Origin: Chlamydoabsidia padenii
Lineage: Eukaryota > Mucoromycota > Mucoromycetes > Mucorales > Cunninghamellaceae
Length of the DNA: 64,000 bases
NCBI GenBank assembly: GCA_025330725.1
Contig: JAIWND010000017.1
Span: 124,001 to 188,000, forward strand
Direction of reading: 5' to 3'
Position 1 is the stretch's first letter. Every line of letters starts with the position of its first letter. The translations under genes and the position numbers were made by a program. Shown here in pieces: positions 1 through 15,283 of this stretch. The notes beneath the pieces are model-generated. The model saw only the letters and a program-made list of their open reading frames with translations. It had not been told where the DNA came from and did not search any database.

Positions 1-603
1 GTACTTTTCTGATTCGATTTATGTAACATCATTCTAGAAAGCCAAGAAGTATGGAAAATAGGAAAAAGAAATACTATGTAGAGTGTATAGCGCGAGTGAT
101 TCTACCTACTGTTGACTTTCAATTTGTACCTGACATGGCGTTTAATCATGCTGGCCAGGTACTATAAATAAATACCGTCGTTACATTTGGCCAAACTACA
201 AGTACTTGTGATAGCAAATGACTAGTTGATCTACCAATTCGGTTTATGGTATTTAGACTTTATAATCATATATCGTAGGTGTAAAACCACATTGTGCAAC
301 TAATCATGCATGCATTGTATCGTTCATCTACTTTCAGAACTGACAAGGAGGCCATGTATACGAAAAGGGAATAGAATTGAAAATCAATAGGAAAAAGATA
401 ATTGATCCAATCCTCAATGGGATTGTTAGTGGCATTGTTGGATTGTCAAGTGCCATAATCTTGAATAATGATAGGCTACAATAAGCAATTGATGCCTCCA
501 TCACTCGAAATGTCGGGATTTGAAAATCACCTATTCCCAGCGCAACCCACCGATTTTTTGTTTTTCCCTCTCTCTTCTCGTTATTGTTAATAGATGGTGT
601 TCA
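1..603. other. Upstream intergenic region of MED13
   Basis: No gene was recognised here. The stretch is AT-rich and carries one copy of the recurrent CGGGATTTGAAAA motif at about 513-525, roughly 80 bp before the proposed MED13 start. The ORFs that overlap its end are too short and lack support beyond the MED13 first exon. Confidence 0.5.
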
Positions 604-3600
604 ATGCTATCCGACTCTAGTTTAACTAATATCTTGACTGTGGTAAGTAGACTTTTAATAATAGAATGTGTAAAAGAATGTGTGTATGATGGGGCGCACT
701 TGTTTTTTGAAAAAGTTGGATAAAAGTGCAAGTGGACGAAACACCGAATTTGACTTCGAAAAATCTTCAAGGCAAAAAACACACAACACATAAAGATTAA
801 CTCATCTATTCTTCTTGTATTATACTCCTTTAATAGAGTGGTGTATCACAAATCCGCTATCGCGCCTATCAACAATGCTGCTCAAGGTCAATACTCACTA
901 GTTGCTTCACTTGGCAAGATCCTTCAGCGTCACCAAAGAACCCGACCACGTTGATCACGGCTTACATGCAACTCATCAATCAAAATATACCGTGTATGTG
1001 GCAATTACAATCATCGGCAAAACCTTCAACACCATCAAAAATGGACACACAAACGGAAAACGTCACTTTGGAACTATGGGTGTTTTGGTTTGACGATCGT
1101 CATACTGGTCTGATCGATGCTAACTCTCTACTCAAGGAACTAGATGGTAAGGGAAACAGTTGAAATACCCATGATGGTCCTCATTCTAACCTTCTCTATC
1201 TCTCCTTTTTTTTTTTCTCCCTCTTGTTTGATAGAACTTCACATGGGCTCTTTTACTTGGGAAAACGTATCGTCAAAGAATACTCACCGCTCTAATGCCT
1301 GTACTCTGGTGACTGTTGTGGTGGAATATAAGTTGTTTGTCAAGGCCGTTCGAAATTTGGTGATCCCGTAAGTATAAATTAAATTGGTTTCAAGTATATC
1401 CATAATTAATAATTCTCTTCTTGTTGGCTTTAGATACATGCTGAAAAAAGGTGCGCTTCCTCTTGGCGAATTCTTTATATTCCCTCTATCATATCTGGCG
1501 GCTACTGTTGGTGAAGAAGAAACTGATCCCAATCAATCCTCTTTACTATGCTGCACCTACAATATCTATCTGGCATCTACCAACCTGATATTCCAACCAA
1601 ATACACGTCGGATTCGGATTCGACCATTGATACCGTCTGATTTACATTCAACTACAAAGGGGGCAAAAGGTAATTTGGTTGATAAATGTTAAAAAAAAAA
1701 AAGGTCAGGGCAAAAGAACGTTATCACTGACTATCTTTTTCTTTATTTAGTGCTACTCAGTCCTAGTGGTGAATATGCTTATCTTACCTCGAATAACCGG
1801 GATACAACACATCAATTCGAACACCAAATTTTACAACAATGGTCAACATTACTTCACATACCTCTATCAAATCTGATGCCTACCTCCAATACAATTCCTT
1901 CTTTGGTCCTGATTCGAATGACTTGGGGTGGAAACGTGTATTATCCTAGTCGACTTGTATTTGCATTGACACCAACAAGATTATCACCAAGTGCGCTTGC
2001 TGGTATGAACGGTACGATGGGTTATAACCATGGATTGACTGAAGACATTGCCCAGAAATGGAGTAGAGAAATGTGGCTCGAACAAGTATTGGCGAATCAG
2101 GCAGATAAAACGAAAAACAAGGTGGATTATTGGTCATACACAAACCCTCGACTACATACAACACTGGCAGCTTTGGATTCCTTATCAGCAAGTACGGTGA
2201 ACACACCAAACTCAATGGATGGGAATTCGCCAATGATAATTCAAGGCAATGTATTGCACAAGGCATTAACTGAAACTGTACTATCTAGTCCTTTGATGGC
2301 ATCCAAATCTGTGGCAACCCCATGTAGTCCATTACCTAAAGATGATGGCGGTGATGATGATAACGACAAGGCATATGGAAGCAATAATGGGGATACTCCT
2401 AGTAGGGGCAGTAGTTTTGGTGTTAGCAGTATCGGATGGCGTGGCAATCAAACTTCGCTGGCGGACTTTGTGCAACAATACTTTACCAATGGGACCGTGG
2501 ATGATCTGACAATGCAACTCAATGGAACGATGGATATGGGATTATTATCGGGATCAACAGGTGCACCCAACTCGGCAAATATGATGATGGTGTCAACACC
2601 TCTTCAGCAGCAGCCTCAAGACACGCTAATGATGACTCCTGGACAAAATTATCAGACTCCCAACGTGATTCAACAACAGCAAACACCCTTTAATTACTCT
2701 ACACCTACTCACATGGCTCCAAATACTAATTACTCATCGCCTCTGCAAGTATCTTATACCGCAACACCTTATCAAAACATTCCCACACAATCACCACACC
2801 CCCAAATGCAGCAGCAACAACCATTAGAACAACAACAACAACAACAACAGCAATCGCATCTTCATCATCAACAGCAACAACAACAACAACAACAACAGCC
2901 AATGGTATTACACTTGGATAAAAGTCAAGCAATGGATGAAGGGATCAATGGTGGTGGTGCTGACGTGAATGCGATGGATACTTTGGATGCAATGGGATAT
3001 GATATATCGACTCCTTGGGGTGGTGATACTGGACTGGATAGCCTGGAACTGGATTTGGATGTCACAGAAGAAGATTTTAACTTTTTTGAATCGGAACCTG
3101 CAAAACCAACAACAAATACAATACCTCAAGGACAACCCTTATCAAATATACAATCTATGGATGCCTTTTTTACCACGAAAAATGAAGACTCATTAACATC
3201 AGGCATGATGATGGACTTTACCAATACGGATTCTCAACCAACACTGGATGCTCATATGACCAACTTACTGGTGACTCCCAATTATGATGATATGGTACTG
3301 GACTCTCCCAAGCGTGAAATATACCAAGACTCAGATGTACCTGCAGAATCTATTTTTCCAGCGGCTTTACATGATACAACAGCAATGGTGGAAATCAAAC
3401 CGGAATTACAAGATCACATACCTTCCTCCAATGTAACCACCTTACCTTTGGCAACAGCAATAACAACAACAGAAGCAGCAACAGCAGCAACAACAGTATC
3501 ATCAGAAACAATCCAGCAACGCGACACATCTTCAACTTTTGGGAATAAACCAACATGGGTGGCTACTGGTGGAACTGACAAAGAACAACACTTGGTACCA

Positions 3601-4709
3601 CCTTCGTTTGCACCATTAGCACTATCCACTCCGGTCAACGATGCGAAATACATGGACGGTGGTAAGTTTACTTATGCTCCGAACGATAATGATGGCACTG
3701 GTGATGAAAAAGGAACGGTCATGGGTTTCTTCTCCTTTGACAATATAACAAAACCAACTTCTATAAAGCGACGAAAACCAAAAGATCGTACCTATCGTCC
3801 TGATTATGTCCCTGTGGTCAAGAAAAAGCGAAACAAGAAGAAGTCAAATGATGATGGTAATGAAGACTCCGGGCGTCTGGTAGGATCAACAATAAACAAG
3901 TCCAACAATTCAACATCAACAATACCAAGTCATGCATTGGATGACGTTGGTGATGCTTTGATGATGGATAATGGCAACAACAACAACGACAACAGCAGCA
4001 GTAGTAGTGACAGCAGTAGTGACAGCAGTAGTGATAGTGATTCCGATGATTGCGGAATGACTAGTGACGGTGACCATAGTGTATTCATGCGACACAATAA
4101 TAATGATTCTGGAGGCGACACCAAATTGTCAGGTACACCATTGAAACGAACACCTTCTTCATCAACAACAACTACAACACCCGGGCATGATCAACGAAAG
4201 GAAAAAGATGGTGGTGGTGGTGGTGGTAATGATACCGAAGACAGTGAAAGTATCAGTCGGCAAAGTTTGAATAGTCTGTCAACAACAATGGAGGGCTACA
4301 CAACAGGTCCTAGTAGTAGTGGTGGTGGTGGCGACAATGATACTGATTTGACTCACTGGTCCGAAAACTTGGTGAAAGCACGAACAATTTATCTACATCG
4401 TTTGATGGGGGATGTCAAGGTTGCGCATGGTGGAAAAAGAAGATACTTGCTGGATCGTTTGGATATTGATTATGATACACCTTTTGCAACAACTGTGGTG
4501 CCCGGATTAGCTCATCCTGAACGATACAATGACGAAGATGAACGATCCTTGTATTACCTCTGTCAACAGGCCGTTCTTGGTGGATACCCTTTTGCTGGTG
4601 GACTGGCTGAAATATCGACGAATGGAGGTGAAGTTCCTTTGGGTGAATCTACTCGTGTGATGATTACTCGAAGACGAGATTTGATCCAACATGCACGTGG
4701 AAGTAATTA

Positions 4710-4766
<57 letters not shown>

Positions 4767-7066
4767 CAAAAACAAATACATCAAGCTAAACTCACTTCTC
4801 TTCTTTTTTAAAATATGATCTAGTCACTTCGCATGTTCCCTGCTTGCCTTGCGATTTCGATCGTGTTACTCAAGACTTCAAGTCCATACTCAATGATATC
4901 TTTGATCCCAAATCAGCTACTCTTGATGATCAATTGCCTTTGAATGTCTCTGATTTTACAAGCTCCGTTAGTGTCAATGGGCCGCTGAACGTGCAGCAAT
5001 ACTATGAATTATCAGGTAAAACCATACAAAGATGTAAGCGTGCCACTTTATTCGATTATGACTAAAAATCACCACTTCTTTTAATACCTTTATAGAATCG
5101 AATCAAATCCACTCCAAATATGGCAAGTATCAAGTAAAGAAACGGCGGCCGGCAGAACCCAACTTTGATACTCTACATTCACCGGATATCATGGTCAGTC
5201 GACACGATGAATTCATCGAAGGATCACCAAAAATGATTGACTTTTGGGACAAGTTACGCCTGGAACCCTATTCTGCCAAGAAGAATATCAGCTACTTTGT
5301 TGTTTGTCCAAGTAACGATGAATTGGAATCTGCAGTGCAAGTATTCTTCAAGGGGTTATCTACTGTTTACGAAACTTGTTGTCTTGGTACTCATCATCCT
5401 GGTCACATTGGTCCTTATCGTCGTGGTACTGTACCTGTCCCACTTTTACGTAAGTCCTGCCACTTGCATTTGCTTTGTAATCATACTAACCTGTTATATA
5501 TATATATACTATGGATAGCTGAAGATCAAGGACAGTCGAAAAGGGACCGACAATTGAAAAGTTATATGGCGACATGCGAACAACTTGGAACATCTTTGGG
5601 TGGTGTAATGGCAGAAAATGTGTATATTGTAATTTATATGGTCAACCCTCTTCCTCACCTATCATCACATATGGATCTCAGCAAATGTTACAACAAATTA
5701 ATGACCGCCTTTGAACAAGCACGAACACAACATGCAGGTACCCCAATTATCACTGGACCTCCTGGAACGACAAGATTTCCTTCAGAAAAGTCTCGGGCAC
5801 GATTGGTTATGCAAATCGTACCTGTTGAACACATTCTGCGGTGTACGGATTTCGGAAGCTATACAAAGAATGGACTCAAGGAAATAGCATTCTCGGTGTA
5901 CAGCAAATGCCCAATCATCGTCAACAGTCATAGCAAAAGGATACGCGGCCAAAAATCATCTCCAACAACCACCGAAATCTACGCTCCTCCTTTTGTTTTG
6001 ACCAAGGAAATTCCTGATCATGTTGCATTCTCACTGGCACCATCACTCAATGCTCCTGTTATATTAGACCAAGACTCTACTTTACATTTGGCATATTGTT
6101 ATAGCTTGGATCGCCGATGGATGGTGGCCGTCTGGACGGATCATCGTGGTGAACTTGTGGAATTCGCTGTTTTACGTGCATCTGCTCGACAATCTGCTCC
6201 TTTCGTGGCTGTGTTTGAAGAAGCTTGGAATCGGACAAAAGAAATCGCCAATCAAACTGATTTTGCTTGGACTTTTGTGATTGTCAAGTTGGGATTGATG
6301 TTTGAAAACGAACTACAAGGTAAGAAAAGATGGTTGGATAGAACTGAATATCTTGCTTTAGCTGACACATTTTGTATTTAAAACAATAGCTTGGGTTCAT
6401 GTCCTTCCCGAAAATGAACGTGCGGCAGTGGTCAGCATGGATATGGAATCATCATTACATGTGGACACTTCGGAGGGACAGGAAGAACCGGTACCTTATT
6501 ATGCACCCGATACACCCCAGACACCCCAGACACCAAATGTCGGTCCTAGTCATGTATCTACACCACCACCAACCCCACAACAACCATCATCTACTACAGC
6601 ACCTTCATCATCTACAGCAACTACGACAAAGAATAGCAATAGTTCGATTGATACATTAGATACAGCAACAACAACCACAACAACAAAGATATTGCTTCTC
6701 AATCATCGTGTGGCCTATTCTCGCAAACGACAACGGATATCGGAAGGTATAACCTTGATGGATGCTGTATCAGATTCGGAAAGTTGGATATTACCCCTGG
6801 CTAGTGGTTACTTGATTCAACTACCGAAACAAAGGGCACCTACAACAGCAAGCGAAGAACAATTTGGACGGGCACCATGCGTGGTGGAATTACACCTTGT
6901 ATACAATCAAACACAACACTCTTCTTATACCACATTACGGGATATCATAAAACGATATTATGCTCTTTCGTATGTTAATGTGGTACCATCTGCCTTCAAC
7001 TGTCTTCCGATCCATATTGTCTTGGCTCAACGATTATGGCGTTTATTATTAGTAGTAGATTATTGA
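604..7066 (+). CDS. MED13: Mediator complex subunit 13 (MED13/SSN2)
   Basis: MED13 belongs to the CDK8 kinase module of Mediator, which reversibly represses or tunes RNA polymerase II transcription in the nucleus. Nine exons keep one frame: 604-642, 837-1146, 1235-1367, 1434-1669, 1751-4702, 4824-5015, 5096-5449, 5519-6319 and 6390-7066, giving 1897 codons. The start was chosen because exon 1 encodes MLSDSSLTNILTV and joins SGVSQIRYRAYQQ in exon 2, the typical MED13 N-terminus. The middle is a long low-complexity linker (polyQ near 2800-2900, Asn/Ser/Asp runs near 3960-4060, polyGly near 4210). The C-terminal domain contains RISEGITLMDAVSDSESWIL and ends in a region reading LPIHIVLAQRLWRLL. 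Intron 5 contains a run of about 55 A that could be misread as polylysine. Size is within the range of fungal MED13 proteins. Function is inferred from family membership. Confidence 0.92.
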
Positions 7067-7561
7067 TTCCAGTCCTTATCATGTTTTGTTTACTTTTGTA
7101 TAGAATCCCCTTTCCCTTCTCATTATTATTACTACTACTTTGTTTATTTTAACCATCCATTATGCTCCTCCACATACTTCTCTATCTCTCTTACAAATGT
7201 AGCCTTTGTCCCTTTACCCTATTGGACTTTGTAAATAAAGAAATCACACATTCTGTCAACATTCACACTCCGGTATTCATGCAAATGTTGTTTTTTTATA
7301 AATACATACCTTGTTATATACAAAAGCATGACCCACTATGTTAATTAATTAATCATATGAATTGAAGTAAGACTTAACATATGATACTTTTTACATTCAA
7401 AAGGACATTATAGCCATCCTTATCATTATACCTCTTGACCATCCCCTACATTCAAATCCCGCCCAGGTACGCTCGGATTCTATAGTATGAAACCAAAACC
7501 ACAAAACATCTATCAGGAAAAAAGCATGGTGTGGATCAATGGTTTCATTCATACTTTTTTG
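7067..7561. other. MED13 downstream region up to the transposon
   Basis: No gene was recognised. AATAAA-like signals near 7230 fit MED13 polyadenylation. A TTCAAATCCCGC motif lies at 7451-7462. The region ends at the TTG target-site duplication (7559-7561) of the neighbouring transposon. Confidence 0.5.
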
Positions 7562-7636
7562 CACTGTGAAAAAAATACTCAGTCAGGCTACTCGGTTTTT
7601 TGCAAAAAAACCGAATTTGACTGAGCGGACCGAGTT
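7562..7636 (+). repeat. Left terminal and subterminal repeats of the CACTA element
   Basis: This contains the 19-bp terminal repeat, then a small hairpin (ACTCGGTTTTTTGC followed by AAAAAAACCGA at about 7593-7616) and a further ACCGAGT motif near 7630. The matching right end carries ACCGAGTATTTT and CTCGGTTTTTC near 12645-12680. Such subterminal motifs are typical binding sites for CACTA transposition proteins; binding here is inferred. Confidence 0.75.
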
Positions 7637-7809
7637 TTCACTCAAAACTGCTATACTTGGATTCGCCGCTTCAATAATAATATTAGTATTACATACATAT
7701 AAACAATAAAATGATTTGATAAAAATGCATTACTGCATAGCTTTATTGTAGTCACTAATCTACTATTGATCCACTAATAACTCATCAGTAATCTACCGTC
7801 AATCTATTA

Positions 7810-8889
7810 CTATTCTGGTGCTGGTGCTGGCGCCGGTGTTCGAGGCCGTTTTGATCTACGCGACATATCAGAAGCTGTAACCGTTTTGAATTTCACTTTG
7901 TATTGCCTTCGTGGTCTAGATGTAACATTTTGGATTAATAAACCATGTTAAACCTGCATGATAAATGTACTTTAATTGGATGTACTTACATGATATCACT
8001 GGAAGGAGCAGCAGAAGACAAGGAAGGAGGGCAAGACCTAAGAAACAACAATATGTTAGCTGATGTGATGGTACTCGTTTACACTCTGTCATTATTCGTA
8101 CTTACATGATATCAACGGAAGGAACAGCAGAAGACAAGGAAGGAGGGCAAGACCTAAGAAACAATAATATGTTAGGTGATGTGATGATACTTGTTTATAT
8201 TCTGTCGTCATTCGTACTTACAAAGCAGTAACAGCAACAGTGGCAGACGGTGTTCTGGAAAGAAAAAAAAAAGGAATAAGTTAGAATAAGCCTACGGGTA
8301 TACTTACCAATCGCAGGGATACAATTGCGAAGGTACCGGCCTAATAATAAAAAATAAAAAAGGCAGTTAGAGTAGATTTGTGCTTTCTTTTACCTGTTGA
8401 CGGGTTCAGTTTGAACAGAGGATGTCGCCGATGGTGTGTGTGTGGAAGACTGTATATATGTTAGATTAGTATTGATATTACATTTCAAGTCATTCTTTTT
8501 ATTACCCTTTCCGTTTGTTTTTTTAAGGTACCCATAGCACTCGTGTACCGCCGCCGCAACATTTCCTTCGCAAGCCATCTGTCTTCAAATGCGTCCAGCG
8601 GGTAGCCAACATCTGCAGCGCTTTGTTCAAAAACCTTGACACCACGATCCACCAAGTTTTTGCCAAGGTCCTTCCAGTATATCCGAGCTTGACCATTGTT
8701 GCCTTCTTTTGCCTTCAGGAGAGCGAGAGCAGCTTCGATGGCGAAGTTGAGCGTTTCGAATATACCAGAGACAGTACGACCGGGAAACACCTGAGCGAGT
8801 GACAACTCCATTTCCTCTGTCATCTTGGGATACTTCAACCCCTTCGTGAAGGAAATCGATCTTGGTTCGATTGTCGAATTGATAGGTGG

Positions 8890-8939
<50 letters not shown>

Positions 8940-9075
8940 GGGGTTGAGGTTGAGGTTGTGGTTGAGGTTGTAATTGTTCGAGTGTCATTACCCGATCGTG
9001 AATCACATCCACCTTTTCCAACAGTTTCGCCAGAGTGGTTCTAACAAATTCTTCAAAGCCTAAATCAGTATTCAT
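7810..9075 (-). CDS. Transposon companion protein with tandemly duplicated exon
   Basis: I do not recognise a named family. Six exons keep one frame: 9075-8506, 8449-8394, 8254-8222, 8153-8106, 8037-7990 and 7915-7810, giving 286 residues. The start at 9075 (MNTDLGFEEF) was preferred to one 45 bp upstream because the latter adds only a Phe-rich leader. The N-terminus is helical, followed by QP repeats and a run of about 18 Gln, then a conserved-looking domain (KYPKMTEEMELSLAQVFPGR onward, to about residue 190). The tail is Ser/Pro-rich and basic, with RRSKRPR as a likely nuclear signal. Exons 4 and 5 are near-identical 48-bp exons, duplicated with their intron. The gene lies inside the CACTA termini, head to head with the transposase, so a TnpA-like DNA-binding role is a reasonable inference. 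The exon chain is a hand model. Confidence 0.65.
7987..8220 (-). repeat. Tandem duplication of an exon-plus-intron unit (2 x ~117 bp)
   Basis: Two consecutive copies of about 117 bp share the stretches GGAAGGA, CAGCAGAAGACAAGGAAGG and the acceptor-side CCTAAGAAACAA. Each contains one 48-bp exon of the companion gene flanked by GT-AG sites. Both exons have the same entry and exit phase, so the duplication adds 16 residues without shifting the frame. Confidence 0.8.
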
Positions 9076-9247
9076 TGTAAAAAAGTAAAGAAGAAAAGGA
9101 GAAGAAAAAAAAAATTTCATCTCGTTTTTTTAAAAAACATTGCGCGCGGCGGTCACTGAATTCAAATTAGTAGTGTAATTTTTTGAACAGGGGCGGTAGT
9201 TTGACAGGGACCATATTAGAACTCTATAACTTCAGGCCACACTAACT

Positions 9248-12214
<2,967 letters not shown>

Positions 12215-13015
12215 TTCTATAGTTAACAATTATAAAGGGAAAAAATTCATGCATTTTGAAATCCCGCATTTTGAAATCTCGCGTCCAAAGAAAATTTTGC
12301 ATGTAGGATACATCCATTGATCAATTTGAGTAAAGTGAGATATCACTGGAGAGGAAAGCGAGCAAAGGCAACTGCAACGAGCGGTAACCTTTTTTTTTTT
12401 TTTTTTTTTTTTTAACATCAGCTTTTTCAAAGAGTACCAAAAATGGAAGACTAACATGTTTGTATCATTTCAAACGCCGTTTTATTTTTTACACATCCCA
12501 CTCTCTCGCGCAAACATACTGAATTTGGAGTGTATAGTTTTCAACCCCAGCTTTGCGAGTTTTGAACATACCATTTCTGGGAAGCATAGTTTTCAATCCC
12601 AGCCATGCGATTTTAACATACGACTTTTGGTAAGTCTGATTGAGAATTCTCGGTTTTTCAAGGGTGGACCGAGTATTTTTTTCACAGTGTTGATCGATCG
12701 GAGATCAAGAAAGAGCGGATCCGAGCACATAACATGGTGATTGGTCAAAATGCACGTTCGGAAGGAAAAAATAGAATCTTTGGAAAGAAATTTTTGCATC
12801 GAGGCGTAACAGACCATATTACACTTTTTATAAAACCACTAGATAAATTTAACCCTTTATGTTGGATCAGTGACCGTGGTTGGAAATTTTTCAGTTAAAC
12901 AATAGAAGCAAAGGAATATGTAGCCGATTCAGCAACCGGGTCATATATAAAGAATAGGTCTCTTTTTTTTTTTTTTCTTTTCTCTTTGCTTTCTTTGTTT
13001 CATAACATTACTCTC
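12215..13015. other. Transposon right end and ZIP gene promoter
   Basis: 12215-12689 is the 3' flank of the transposase. It has a TTTGAAATCCCGC motif at 12255-12267, a poly-T run near 12391 and two imperfect copies of a TAGTTTTCAACCCCAGC-type segment (about 12534-12550 and 12588-12604). 12693-13015 is presumed promoter and leader of the ZIP transporter; it has a CT-rich stretch just before the start codon. No gene was seen. Confidence 0.5.
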
Positions 13016-14524
13016 ATGAAGTTTAATCACTTTTTGATTCTCTTTTGTATATTACTTTCTTGTTGTGCCGTTTTTGGCCAAGGTAAGATTACCCCCCCTT
13101 TTTTTCCATTGTCGGGTTTTTAATTTTTTAATTTTTTTTTTTTTGAAGATGCGCATGAAGACCATGATCATCCTACTGGTGAAGTTATCCACGATCATGA
13201 TCATCCTACTGAAACTACCCACATCCATGACCATCCTACTGTTCTTGATGAAGTAAACCCAAGCAATGCCACAAACGTTGAACATGATCATGCTGGACAT
13301 GGCCATTCTCATGCATCTGGATATGACGAGGAAACTTGTGCTCTGGAGCTGGATGCACCTTATGATTTGAATTTCCGAATCGGGTCACTGTTTATCATTT
13401 TGGGTACCAGTGCAGTAGGTAAGTTGCCCATACCCTTCCCCCCAAAAGAAGCTATTGTCACTCACTGATGATGGTTTGATTTAGGTATCTTGGCTCCTAT
13501 TCTTTTACATCGTGTCCATCCTGGACGGACTAATGGGATTCGAAGTTGGGTGTTGACGATAGGAAAATTTTGTAAGTCCGCTCAGGGGTACATTTTAGCA
13601 GATCAAGCTAACTTTTTCTTTTTCTTTTTTTAAAGTCGGTACAGGAGTGGTGTTGGCTACAAGTTTTGTCCATATGCTTCCTGAAGCTATTGAAAGATTC
13701 GGCTCACCCTGTCTCGGTGAAGGTTGGCATTCCTACCATGCTTTCGGTGGGGTTTTTTGCATGATCGCAGCGTTTGTGCTACAATGGATTGAATTGGCGG
13801 CCATGTCACATTTGGATTCTCTAAAAGCAAGAAATCAAGGGATATCCGATAAAGTCGGTCCGAATGAAACTGTCAAGGTGAACAATGTGGAGAATGTGAA
13901 GTTTTATTCTCAGGACGAATGTTTGGAACAAGGTCATGTTCATTCTGCTGGATTCTTGGAACATGATGATGATGATATATCGATTCGTAACATCAATACT
14001 CTGTTATTGGAACTCGGCATTTCTATTCATTCCATCATTATTGGTATTACGTTGGGAACATCTTCTGAAGAAACGTTTTTGGTTTTATTCATCGCATTGA
14101 TCTTCCATCAGGTAAGGAACCCCCTCTTTTTTTTTTCTTGCTGAAATGTCATTAATATGAACCCCACTTGCATTAGTTTTTTGAAGGAATCGCATTAGGT
14201 ACTCGAATTAATGAACTCAATCACCGATCATGGATCAAGCCAATCCTTATGAGTGTTATCTTTTTCTGTATGACTCCACTGGGTGTAGGCATTGGTATTG
14301 GTATTCGCTCAGTCATGGATGTGTCAAGTACAATTTTGGCTCAAGCTATTTTGGACTCGTTATCCGCCGGTATCTTGTTATATAATGCCTACATTTCCCT
14401 TATGAGTGCCGAAATTAACCATAGCATGTCCTTCCGAAAGTCTAGTTTATCAAAGAAATTGGTTTGCTTGATTTCCATGTATGTTGGTGCGGGTGTCATG
14501 AGTGTTATTGGCTTATGGGCTTAG
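13016..14524 (+). CDS. ZIP-family zinc/iron transporter
   Basis: This is a predicted ZIP permease importing Zn2+ (possibly Fe2+) across the plasma or a vacuolar membrane. Five exons: 13016-13082, 13149-13418, 13485-13571, 13636-14111 and 14177-14524. Exon 1 encodes a hydrophobic signal peptide ending near VFGQ. An unusually His/Asp-rich luminal segment follows (repeated HDHP and GHGHSH motifs), a likely metal-binding region. The first membrane helix is FRIGSLFIILGTSAVGILAP. Diagnostic ZIP helices follow: ATSFVHMLPEA, then ELGISIHSIIIGITLG, then ALIFHQFFEGIALGTR, whose His and Glu residues line the metal path. The cytoplasmic loop between helices 3 and 4 is short with some His. The closest relatives are likely ZRT1/ZRT2-type proteins. 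The CACTA element ends about 325 bp upstream, which could affect expression. Confidence 0.92.
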
Positions 14525-14851
14525 TAGTCTTTGTTGTTTGTCATTATACATATTTAATTGTCTTTTAATACCAATAAAAAAGTTAACCTCACCTGTTCAT
14601 ACATCATACATTTGTTGTGAGTTCAGCTTTCATGCAAAAGGATTTAAAAAAACATTTCAATCCCCGCTTTTGGAGAGAATCAAGGAACGCTGGAAATCGA
14701 CCAACTCAATTTTCAAATCCCGCCACCTGTCAAACAAACCGCGGCTCCCTTGGTGGCTTGAAAATCGTCACAGACAATCTCAATTTCCCTGTTTTGAATA
14801 TTTTCCCTCTTTCTCTTCCTTCTCCATTCAACTATACAAAAACTCTTCTTC
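14525..14851. other. Intergenic region, ZIP 3' flank and MRPL20 promoter
   Basis: There is an AATAAAAAAG signal near 14573 for the ZIP gene. Two recurrent motifs follow, TTTCAATCCCCGC near 14655 and TTTCAAATCCCGCC at 14711-14724. A pyrimidine-rich leader precedes the MRPL20 start. No gene was seen. Confidence 0.5.
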
Positions 14852-15283
14852 ATGTTTTCTCACTGCCTGCGACAAGTGCGTGGATATGCCACCAAAAGTA
14901 AAACCACCAACATGAAAATGACAGCACGAGTACCATTGGAACGCACCTCATTATCTGACGGTACCGTGTTTGTCACTCGTCAACCCCCTGTGCCACTCCA
15001 AGTACAAGCAACTGCCCCTGCCATCCATCGACCTCACGAACGTAAAACGAACCTCAGCGAAAAGGAAATCAATGAAATTCGACAACTTCGACAACAGGAT
15101 CCAACTACATGGACTCGCAAGAAACTCGCCGACAAATTCGACTGCTCTCCATTGTTTATCAGTATGGTGGCTCCATCACCAGACGCCAAACAGCCTACTC
15201 CTCCTGCCACCATGTCCTCAGAAAAGGGTTATCGTCGTCAACTTATTACCAAAAACCGACAAAGAAGAAGGGAATTATGGTAA
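14852..15283 (+). CDS. MRPL20: Mitochondrial large-subunit ribosomal protein MRPL20 (mL58)
   Basis: A single-exon gene of 143 residues. The N-terminus MFSHCLRQVRGYATK is basic, hydroxylated and free of acidic residues, as expected for a mitochondrial targeting peptide. The core LSEKEINEIRQLRQQDPTTW followed by TRKKLADKFDCSPLFISMV is the signature of the fungal mL58 family. The C-terminus is strongly basic, ending KNRQRRRELW, which fits rRNA contact. Length is close to other fungal members. No intron was seen. The family assignment rests on the core motif. Confidence 0.85.
   Translation: MFSHCLRQVRGYATKSKTTNMKMTARVPLERTSLSDGTVFVTRQPPVPLQVQATAPAIHRPHERKTNLSEKEINEIRQLRQQDPTTWTRKKLADKFDCSPLFISMVAPSPDAKQPTPPATMSSEKGYRRQLITKNRQRRRELW

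Noticed and set aside
4710..4818. Polylysine tail extending the long MED13 exon to a stop at 4818
   Set aside because: The A-run lies in an intron; splicing at 4702/4824 restores the conserved MED13 frame.
8303..8337. A short candidate exon of the transposon companion gene between its exons 2 and 3
   Set aside because: Including it creates an immediate stop at the next junction; skipping it keeps one open frame to the final NLS-bearing exon.
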